From contig JAEUQL010000058.1 in the NCBI GenBank assembly GCA_016789295.1, positions 1 to 6,052 of the forward strand: a stretch of DNA of 6,052 nucleotides. The letters run 5' to 3'. The DNA is from Blastocatellia bacterium (GTDB lineage Bacteria; Acidobacteriota; Blastocatellia; Chloracidobacteriales; JADJPF01). This document shows, piece after piece, positions 1 to 4,936 of this stretch (the first letter of the stretch is position 1; each line of letters opens with the position of its first letter). Position numbers and translations under genes: made by a program. Under the pieces are notes generated by a model that was not told where the DNA came from, did not search any database, and saw only the letters and a list, made by a program, of their open reading frames with translations.

Positions 1-115
1 AGATGATCTCAAACCAATCTATGGGAGGTTGTTCTGAAAGAATGTGTGAGTAGTGAACGGTTCTAAGTCCTAAGCCAAAACCTAGATCTGGCATATTCCA
101 ACGGTTTTTTGACAT
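1..115 (-). CDS. DUF692 / MNIO-family RiPP-modifying oxidase, N-terminal fragment
   Basis: Only the first 38 codons are present; the gene runs off the left edge. The start is the ATG at 115-113. The N-terminus reads MSKNRWNMPDLGFGLGLR, then TVHYSHILSEQPPIDWFEII. The arrangement G-x-G-L-G-L-R..HY..I....P..DWFE is the characteristic opening of DUF692 proteins, the multinuclear non-heme iron-dependent oxidases (MbnB, HvfB, BufB). These cytoplasmic TIM-barrel enzymes use two or three iron ions and O2 to oxidise cysteine residues of ribosomally made peptides to heterocycles such as oxazolone or thiooxazole. The gene sits 72 bases downstream of a nine-cysteine precursor on the same strand, the normal precursor-enzyme order in these clusters. 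The only Shine-Dalgarno candidate is a weak GGTGG four bases before the ATG, and a terminator hairpin precedes the gene, so expression is probably lower than that of the precursor. The metal ligands lie outside the window. Family assignment rests on the N-terminal pattern and on context. Confidence 0.85.
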   Translation of the reverse strand, partial: MSKNRWNMPDLGFGLGLRTVHYSHILSEQPPIDWFEII

Positions 116-133
116 AACACCACCGAATTAAAC

Positions 134-170
134 AGAGAAAAAGGCCGCCGATCTACGGATCGACAGCCTT
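134..170 (-). terminator. Intrinsic terminator/attenuator between precursor and MNIO gene
   Basis: Read on the minus strand, bases 170-141 form a 13-bp stem around a four-base loop (CGTA). The arms are AAGGCTGTCGATC and GATCGGCGGCCTT; every position pairs if two G-U wobbles are allowed in the RNA. The 3' arm runs into a U-tract (TTTTTCTCT). On the plus strand the wobble positions become A-C mismatches and no U-tract follows, so the signal is oriented for minus-strand transcription. It starts 18 bases after the stop codon of the precursor gene and ends shortly before the DUF692 start. It should end most precursor transcripts and let a fraction read through into the enzyme gene. Confidence 0.8.
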
Positions 171-187
171 AAATCAATAGAGAAAAG

Positions 188-547
188 TTAGTTGCTGCTC
201 TTGCAGGAACTCTTTCCTTTGCAACTGCTCTTGCCTTTACAGGAACTCTTTTCAGCTTCCTTGTGTTCACCAGTTGCGCCGGTTTTTCCCTTGCAGGAAC
301 TCTTGCCCTTGCAACTGCTCTTGCCTTTGCAGGAACTCTTCTCAGCTTCTTTGTGCTCACCTTCTTTGCCTTTGCAGGAACTCTTTCCTTTGCAGGAACT
401 CTTTCCTTTGCAACTGCTCTTGGTTGCTCCTTTTGCAGCGTCAGCATGCTGAGTGGTCTTCTTTGGCTCCTCGGCTAGTGCAGATCCAGCAAACACACCT
501 GCAACTACGGCTCCCAAAACCGTCTTGGTGAAATCTCTACGATTCAT
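188..547 (-). CDS. Tat-exported cysteine-repeat peptide, probable MNIO RiPP precursor (HvfA/bufferin-like)
   Basis: The product has 119 residues. Residues 1-25 form a signal peptide: NRRDFTK matches the twin-arginine consensus, a hydrophobic stretch follows (about 9-22), and ALA-EE is a likely cleavage site. Residues 26-42 are a polar spacer with one His. The rest is three blocks of three SSCKGK-type units: residues 43-61 (Cys 46, 52, 58), 70-88 (Cys 73, 79, 85) and 100-116 (Cys 103, 109, 115). Blocks are separated by spacers containing GEHKEAEK. All nine cysteines lie in the repeats, exactly six residues apart within a block. The mature peptide is very Lys/Gly/Ser/Cys-rich, with no predicted globular domain. 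With a DUF692 gene directly downstream, it most likely is a substrate whose cysteines are oxidised in the cytoplasm before Tat export. The final function is inferred to be metal (copper) binding, as for HvfA and bufferins. An unmodified metal-binding or structural Cys-repeat protein is the alternative. Confidence 0.85.
   Translation of the reverse strand: MNRRDFTKTVLGAVVAGVFAGSALAEEPKKTTQHADAAKGATKSSCKGKSSCKGKSSCKGKEGEHKEAEKSSCKGKSSCKGKSSCKGKTGATGEHKEAEKSSCKGKSSCKGKSSCKSSN
200..421 (-). repeat. Three-block tandem repeat array encoding SSCKGK units
   Basis: Three blocks (365-421, 284-340, 200-250) each hold three 18-base units encoding K-S-S-C-K-G, joined by 24-33-base spacers. Each unit uses either AGTTCCTGC or AGCAGTTGC for Ser-Ser-Cys. 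In coding order the first block runs AGT-type, TCC-type, TCC-type; the second and third blocks both run TCC, AGT, TCC and share the preceding GEHKEAEK spacer. The simplest reading is that the second and third blocks arose by duplication of one block plus spacer. The first block grew separately by unit duplication. The last unit is cut short (SSCKSSN). The repeats explain several long open frames on both strands here, which are not genes. Confidence 0.9.
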
Positions 548-559
548 AAAAATAAACAT

Positions 560-566
560 CCTCCTT
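560..566 (-). promoter_or_regulatory. Ribosome binding site deciding the precursor start
   Basis: The minus strand reads AAGGAGG, immediately followed by ATG (559-557) and, 12 bases after the site, by a second in-frame ATG (547-545). The first ATG has zero spacing and is unlikely to be used. The second begins MNRRDF and puts the twin arginine near the N-terminus as expected. I therefore start the gene at 547, although its spacing is slightly long. Starting at 559 would only add MFIF. Confidence 0.7.
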
Positions 567-631
567 GAATTTACACGCTTCTAATTGAGAAAATTAGTCA
601 TCCATCTATTGAGATTTTTGGAATGCTACTC

Positions 632-661
632 TTTATACAAGATATCTGTTGGAGCCGTCAA
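632..661 (-). promoter_or_regulatory. Sigma70-like promoter of the precursor gene
   Basis: On the minus strand a -35 box TTGACG (661-656) lies 18 bases from a -10 box TATAAA (637-632), predicting a transcript start near 625 and a leader of about 78 bases. It lies in the gap between the DUF255 gene and the precursor, so the precursor can be transcribed independently. No terminator-like hairpin follows the DUF255 gene, so read-through from upstream is also possible. The leader holds a small AT-rich hairpin (CTAATT/AATTAG, 581-597) of unknown meaning. I see no recognisable metal-responsive operator in this gap. Confidence 0.6.
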
Positions 662-680
662 GGAAATTATATGTTTAGGC

Positions 681-2549
681 TCAATTGAGAGTCGCATTAA
701 GACGTTCAACCCGCACTTTTACATCTTCTGGTTTGAAAGCTGGAGCAGAGCATCGGCTTTCTCCACAGGCAAATGCAGCCGCAGTCGCCAATTCTGGGTA
801 TTCAACGTCTTGGTTAGGAAGTTTTCCTTCGCGCTTGTCCCACCACTCAACTCTTCTGTATCCACTGGGAAAGCTGAGTGCTGCTTTGAAAAGAGTTTCG
901 GCTTGTAGGTCATCTTTTGCTCCAACAACAGTTATATGGATTGGAGCTTTCTCAATTTCTTGGGCAGCAATAAGAACACCTGCAGTTGGACGTCTAGTTG
1001 CTACATCAGATGTTGCAAGATACTTCATAGCCTGTTCTGCTAAAGATTTATACTTTTCATTACCTGTGTAATGGTAGAGTAGATTAACAAATCTCGTCAT
1101 AAGTATATTTTCATCGCGTTGTGGCTTAGGTAGTGTTGGCCCACTCTTGACTCCTTGTGGGATTTTGGCTGTTACAAAGCCAGGTACTTCACCATTTTTG
1201 AAGTTGTTAGAGATAAATGCTGCTACTTCTTCTGCAGATTTGAGCCAAGCACGATCTCCTGTGACGGCATAAAGTGATAGTAGTGCTCTGCCCATTGCTA
1301 CATTGTCGCCAAAATAAGGGCCTGCAGGGTCTTTCTCGTCATGGCGGAAACCCCCTCCAGGTATAGATCGGTTCTTCATTATCCACTGTGCTGCTCGAAC
1401 TGCGTCTTCAAGATATTTTTTCTCTCCTGTGGCACTGTAGAGATAGGTGAGAGCGTTGATCATCCAACCATTTTCACGTGAGTATATGTGTGTGTCTACT
1501 CGTGGAATGCCTTGTTTACGCCTTTCTGCATCACTCAACTTGAAATATCCTTCACTGTGTTCGCCTTGTATGACATCTGCATCTTGGCTCGTGTAGAAAG
1601 CTCCATCTGGACTTGTTAGAAATGTTTTTAAGTATCTGTGTATCTCTGTAGCAGCTTTCAGATAGGAAGGATCGCGCCAGAGTGAGTAGGCTTGTGAGTA
1701 GATGCGCATGTTTTCAGCTTGCATCTGCATAATCTTTTCAAAGTGAGCCTCTTGCCAAGTCTCAACCGAATACTGGTAGATTCCTCCCCAAACTGGATCA
1801 AGCAGATTAAGTTGTGCTTCCAAGGTCTGTTTGGCCATCTTTTCGGCTTGCTGATCGCCAGCTTTTGCTCTGAGCATTGCATATTCTACGCAGTCCCAAT
1901 CAAGAAACTTGTGTATAAAACCCCACCCACCAAGCTTGAAATCATAAGAGTCTACAAAACTCTTCTCCATCTCTTTTTTCAAGTCTTCAGTAATAGATGC
2001 AGTAGTTGCATAATCAAGAGGTTTTTCGGCTTTGACAGATGGTCCTGGAGTTGGATCGGCAATTATAGCTTCCAACAGACTCTCCATCTCTTTGGGTGGC
2101 ATATAACCAGATCTCTTTGCTATTTCGCTACCATCAGAATTAAAAAAGATAGTTGCTGGCCATCCATAGTCTTCATATCTGTTAGATAGATCTGGTCTTG
2201 AGTCTTGGTCTACTTTGACTGCAATAAACTTGGAATTCATCAACTCTATTACTTTTGGATCGCGATATGTTATATCATCCATCACGTGGCACCAGTGACA
2301 CCAGACAGCTTCAAGGTCGAGCACAACAAAACGATTTTCACGCTTTGCCCGCTCAAAAAGATCGTCAGACCAGTCTACCCATTGGATCTTGTTACCTGCA
2401 GTCTCTTTACCATGTGTGGAGTTACTGTTTGTAGTGGTTACATTGGTCTTTTTCGAATTTTTTCCTGAGTTTATGAATATAATTGTCGATACTGAGGCGA
2501 ACAAAATAGAGAACAACGCGGCTATAATAATGATTTTTCTGGTGTTCAT
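681..2549 (-). CDS. Membrane-anchored DUF255/YyaL-like thioredoxin-domain protein
   Basis: The product has 622 residues. Residues 5-27 are an uncleaved signal anchor (IIIIAALFSILFASVSTIIF), followed by a Ser/Thr/Asn-rich linker to about 54, so the rest should be extracytoplasmic. Residues 55-165 are thioredoxin-like, with the family motif WCHWCHVM (Cys84, Cys87) and the cis-proline segment GWPATIFF (Pro131). Residues about 185-530 form the alpha/alpha-toroid (six-hairpin glycosidase-like) part, with the conserved HFEK (269-272), SQDAD (321-325) and EGYF (333-336). The tail keeps the family's CxxxxC (Cys595, Cys600). The family includes B. subtilis YyaL and human SPATA20; its biochemical role is poorly defined. 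Length is slightly below the usual 650-700. The thioredoxin part differs from the common RESF-type sequence (DDITYRD after the motif). The start is supported by AAGGA nine bases upstream. As neighbour of a Cys-rich exported peptide it could act on thiols, but that is inference. Confidence 0.88.
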   Translation of the reverse strand: MNTRKIIIIAALFSILFASVSTIIFINSGKNSKKTNVTTTNSNSTHGKETAGNKIQWVDWSDDLFERAKRENRFVVLDLEAVWCHWCHVMDDITYRDPKVIELMNSKFIAVKVDQDSRPDLSNRYEDYGWPATIFFNSDGSEIAKRSGYMPPKEMESLLEAIIADPTPGPSVKAEKPLDYATTASITEDLKKEMEKSFVDSYDFKLGGWGFIHKFLDWDCVEYAMLRAKAGDQQAEKMAKQTLEAQLNLLDPVWGGIYQYSVETWQEAHFEKIMQMQAENMRIYSQAYSLWRDPSYLKAATEIHRYLKTFLTSPDGAFYTSQDADVIQGEHSEGYFKLSDAERRKQGIPRVDTHIYSRENGWMINALTYLYSATGEKKYLEDAVRAAQWIMKNRSIPGGGFRHDEKDPAGPYFGDNVAMGRALLSLYAVTGDRAWLKSAEEVAAFISNNFKNGEVPGFVTAKIPQGVKSGPTLPKPQRDENILMTRFVNLLYHYTGNEKYKSLAEQAMKYLATSDVATRRPTAGVLIAAQEIEKAPIHITVVGAKDDLQAETLFKAALSFPSGYRRVEWWDKREGKLPNQDVEYPELATAAAFACGESRCSAPAFKPEDVKVRVERLNATLN

Positions 2550-2570
2550 AAGATTTGATCCTTAGAAAAA

Positions 2571-2583
2571 AGTCTTTAAGACT
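2571..2583. repeat. Short inverted repeat AGTCTT-T-AAGACT in the divergent intergenic region
   Basis: A 13-base perfect inverted repeat lies in the predicted leader of the DUF255 gene, 21 bases before its start. On the minus strand it is followed by a run of six T. As RNA only about four base pairs with a five-base loop could form, too weak for a terminator. An operator for a dimeric regulator is possible. No known regulator consensus is recognised. Confidence 0.35.
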
Positions 2584-2590
2584 AGGTCGA

Positions 2591-2620
2591 TTGCAAAATT
2601 ATAGGTAAAACGATTATAAG
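2591..2620 (+). promoter_or_regulatory. Probable promoter for the small membrane protein/molybdoenzyme operon
   Basis: TTGCAA (2591-2596) is followed after 18 bases by TATAAG (2615-2620), giving a transcript start near 2627. That lies downstream of a possible TTG start at 2621 and about 24 bases before the ATG at 2651, so it supports the ATG. It overlaps the opposing promoter candidate, so expression of the two sides may be linked. Confidence 0.45.
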
Positions 2621-2626
2621 TTGAAA
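2598..2626 (-). promoter_or_regulatory. Probable promoter for the DUF255 gene
   Basis: On the minus strand a perfect TATAAT (2603-2598) has a poor -35 match TTTCAA (three of six, 2626-2621) at 17 bases. A second TATAAT at 2618-2613 lacks a good -35. Either would start transcription within about 60 bases of the gene. The region fully overlaps the plus-strand promoter candidate. Confidence 0.4.
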
Positions 2627-2650
2627 GTTAAAGCTGTGAGGATATTAATT

Positions 2651-2827
2651 ATGGCTCAAAGAAACAACAAGCTGGTGGGTCTGCTTCTGATGGCTATAGG
2701 AGCTAGTTTGATGGTTGCTTCGTGCATACTAGCTTTGATGGGCAAACAGACAATGCTCTGGGCTGCTTTGGGTTTTGCTGGCTTTTCAGACTTCATTGTT
2801 GGAGTAGTATTTCTATCCAGAAGCTGA
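2651..2827 (+). CDS. Small two-helix membrane protein, unknown function
   Basis: The product has 58 residues, and I do not recognise a family. A basic N-terminus (MAQRNNK) is followed by a hydrophobic helix at about 8-29, a short polar turn (GKQ) and a second helix at about 34-55 ending in SRS. It is therefore predicted to be a helical hairpin in the inner membrane with both ends probably cytoplasmic. VASC at 22-25 resembles a lipobox, but cleavage there would leave a 34-residue lipoprotein consisting mostly of a second helix, so I favour two transmembrane segments. The start is the ATG at 2651 with GAGG nine bases upstream; an in-frame TTG at 2621 would lie before the predicted transcript start. 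The gene ends 23 bases before the molybdoenzyme start on the same strand, so co-transcription is likely. Confidence 0.6.
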   Translation: MAQRNNKLVGLLLMAIGASLMVASCILALMGKQTMLWAALGFAGFSDFIVGVVFLSRS

Positions 2828-2850
2828 TCTATTGTAAGGAGCGATGTAGT

Positions 2851-4935
2851 ATGTCCATAAGAACTATAGCTGCTGTGTGTCCACACGATTGTCCTGACAC
2901 GTGTTCTATGACTGTCACTGTGGAAGGTGATCGTGCAATAAAAGTAGAAGGCACTCCCAATCATCGATTTACAGATGGTTTTCTCTGCACAAAAGTTTCG
3001 AAATATCTAGATCGTGTCTATCACGAAGGTCGCCTTCTTTATCCACAACGTAGAGTAGGCAAGAAAGGTGAAGGTAGGTTCCAGACAATAAGCTGGGATG
3101 AGGCATTAGACGAGATTGCAACAAGACTGAAGCATATAGCTAAAGAGTTTGGTTCCGAATCAATACTTCCTTACAGCTATGCTGGCACTATGGGACTATT
3201 AAATTATGGCAGCATGGACAGAAGGTTTTTTCATAGACTTGGAGCATCACTGCTTGATCGCACCATATGTGCCACAGCAGGTGCTACTGGATACAAATAT
3301 ACCATAGGAGGATCTTTGGGCTTTGACCCAGAAGCTATCAAGTATGCAAAACTGATAGTGATAATGGGTAGTAATATCCTAACATCAAATGTTCATTTGT
3401 GGCCGTTTATTCTTGAAGCTCGTAAAAAAGGTGCTCGCATCATCTGCATAGATCCTTACCGCAACCGCACTGCAGAAGCAGCAGATGACTATATTGCCAT
3501 CAAGCCAGGCACAGACGCTGCTTTAGCACTTGCAATAATGAATCTGATAATTGAAGAACGTCTCTATGATAGTGATTATGTTGAAAAACACACGCTTGGT
3601 TTTGAGAAGCTCAAAGAACGTGTCAGGGACTACCCACCAGAGAAAGTTTCACAGATTACTGGTATTGAACAAACAAAAATAGTTGACCTTGCCCGTGCAA
3701 TAGCTACAGAACAACCTGTTGCTATCAGAATTAACTATGGATTACAAAGACACAAAGGTGGAGGAATGGCTGTTAGAAGTCTTGCTTGCATTCCTGCTCT
3801 TACAGGTGCTTGGAAATATCCAGGAGGTGGAATACTTCTATCAACAAGTGGTGCCTTCCCTATAAACAATTCTGCTCTTGAACGACCCGACCTGATTCCA
3901 TCTGGAACTAGAACAATCAATATGAGTAGGCTTGGTGAAGCATTGACAAATCGTAGCCCTATAGATGGTAGACCGGTTTTTACTCCACCTGTTAAAGCAC
4001 TTTTTGTCTACAACTCAAATCCAGCAGCAGTAGCACCAGACGCAGCAGCCGTGATCGAAGGTTTAATGCGCGAAGATCTTTTTACAATTGTACACGAACA
4101 GTTCTACACAGACACAACGGACTATGCAGACATAGTGTTACCTGCAACTACACAACTTGAACACTTTGATATTCACAAAGCTTATGGTCATTTCTATCTA
4201 ATGCTCAATGAACCAGCAATTGCACCAATTGGCCAAGCAATGTCTAATACAAATCTTTTCAGAGCATTAGCAAAACGTATGGGATTTATAGAAGACTGTT
4301 TTAATGATAGTGATGAAGAGATTGCAAGGCAGGCAATTTCGTTGAAGCATCCTGCAATGGAGGGGATAAGTTTTGAGAGGTTGAAGCAAGAAAAAAGTAT
4401 CAGGTTAAATGTTTCAGACCCATACTTGCCGTTTCGAGATGGTAACTTCTTAACTCCTTCTGGCAAGTGTGAATTCTATTCCGAGCAGATGCTTAGAGCA
4501 GGGCTAGACCCACTGCCAACATACATCCCGCCTATAGAGAGTGAAGAAGTCTCTCCAGCACTTTTTTCAAAGTACCCAATAACTCTTCTTTCTCCACCTG
4601 CACACAGTTTCTTAAATTCTACCTTCGCAAATGTGCCAAAACTGATCAAAAGTGAAAAAGAGCCAGTTGTTGAACTTAATATTAAAGATGCAACAGAGCG
4701 TGATATAACAGATGGTATGCAAGTTAGGGTTTTCAATGATCGTGGTCAAGTACACTTGAAAGCTGTTATATCAAACAGAGTGAAACCTGGTGTGGCTGTT
4801 GCTCCTTCGATATGGTGGCGCAAATTTAGTAAAGATGGAAGAAATGTTAATGAAACCACATCTCAAGAAATAACTGATATGGGGGCAGGGGCAACATTTT
4901 ATGACAACCTTGTAGAAATAGAGCCGTTAGATTGA
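2851..4935 (+). CDS. Molybdopterin oxidoreductase (DMSO reductase/CISM superfamily), cytoplasmic
   Basis: The product has 694 residues. Cys10-x3-Cys14-x3-Cys18 and Cys46 (GFLC) form the N-terminal [4Fe-4S] site. The molybdopterin domain follows from about 50, with DRRFFHRLGAS (123-133) and RTICATAG, whose Cys140 is at about the place of the usual protein ligand to Mo; that role is a guess. IMGSNILTSN (171-180), KPGTDAALA (218-226), NSNPAAVAPD (388-397) and ADIVLPATTQLEH (426-438) are typical cofactor-contacting segments. The C-terminal dinucleotide-binding domain covers about 575-690, with HSFLNST (585-591) and DMGAGATFYD near the end. The enzyme would bind a bis-MGD cofactor and transfer electrons to or from an unidentified substrate. 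No Tat or Sec signal is present, and no FeS or membrane subunit gene adjoins it, so a soluble cytoplasmic enzyme is likely. The start has AAGGAG nine bases upstream; the frame is open further upstream (to 2722), but that part overlaps the small membrane protein gene and lacks homology-like features. Confidence 0.92.
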   Translation: MSIRTIAAVCPHDCPDTCSMTVTVEGDRAIKVEGTPNHRFTDGFLCTKVSKYLDRVYHEGRLLYPQRRVGKKGEGRFQTISWDEALDEIATRLKHIAKEFGSESILPYSYAGTMGLLNYGSMDRRFFHRLGASLLDRTICATAGATGYKYTIGGSLGFDPEAIKYAKLIVIMGSNILTSNVHLWPFILEARKKGARIICIDPYRNRTAEAADDYIAIKPGTDAALALAIMNLIIEERLYDSDYVEKHTLGFEKLKERVRDYPPEKVSQITGIEQTKIVDLARAIATEQPVAIRINYGLQRHKGGGMAVRSLACIPALTGAWKYPGGGILLSTSGAFPINNSALERPDLIPSGTRTINMSRLGEALTNRSPIDGRPVFTPPVKALFVYNSNPAAVAPDAAAVIEGLMREDLFTIVHEQFYTDTTDYADIVLPATTQLEHFDIHKAYGHFYLMLNEPAIAPIGQAMSNTNLFRALAKRMGFIEDCFNDSDEEIARQAISLKHPAMEGISFERLKQEKSIRLNVSDPYLPFRDGNFLTPSGKCEFYSEQMLRAGLDPLPTYIPPIESEEVSPALFSKYPITLLSPPAHSFLNSTFANVPKLIKSEKEPVVELNIKDATERDITDGMQVRVFNDRGQVHLKAVISNRVKPGVAVAPSIWWRKFSKDGRNVNETTSQEITDMGAGATFYDNLVEIEPLD

Positions 4936-4936
4936 T

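Noticed and set aside
200..421. CRISPR-like or satellite repeat array
   Set aside because: Units are 18 bases and contiguous, and the spacers are themselves similar; the periodicity is that of codons for SSCKGK, so it is a coding repeat.
169..531. Several open frames of 70-92 codons on both strands overlapping the Cys-repeat gene
   Set aside because: They are repeats of the same 18-base units read in other frames (for example Val-Pro-Ala-Lys or Leu-Gln-Glu-Leu periodicities). They lack ribosome sites, and the chosen frame alone gives a signal peptide and a coherent repeat.
680..689. Palindrome CTCAATTGAG at the DUF255 stop codon as a terminator
   Set aside because: It is a ten-base perfect palindrome with no loop, low G+C and no U-tract after it.
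1719..2468. Plus-strand open frames of 156 and 87 codons inside the DUF255 gene
   Set aside because: They are antisense to a well-supported conserved protein, have no family-like motifs and no convincing ribosome site.
2722..2850. Upstream extension of the molybdoenzyme reading frame to 2722
   Set aside because: It overlaps the small membrane protein gene in another frame, and the ATG at 2851 has AAGGAG at nine bases and places the FeS cysteines at the usual distance from the N-terminus.
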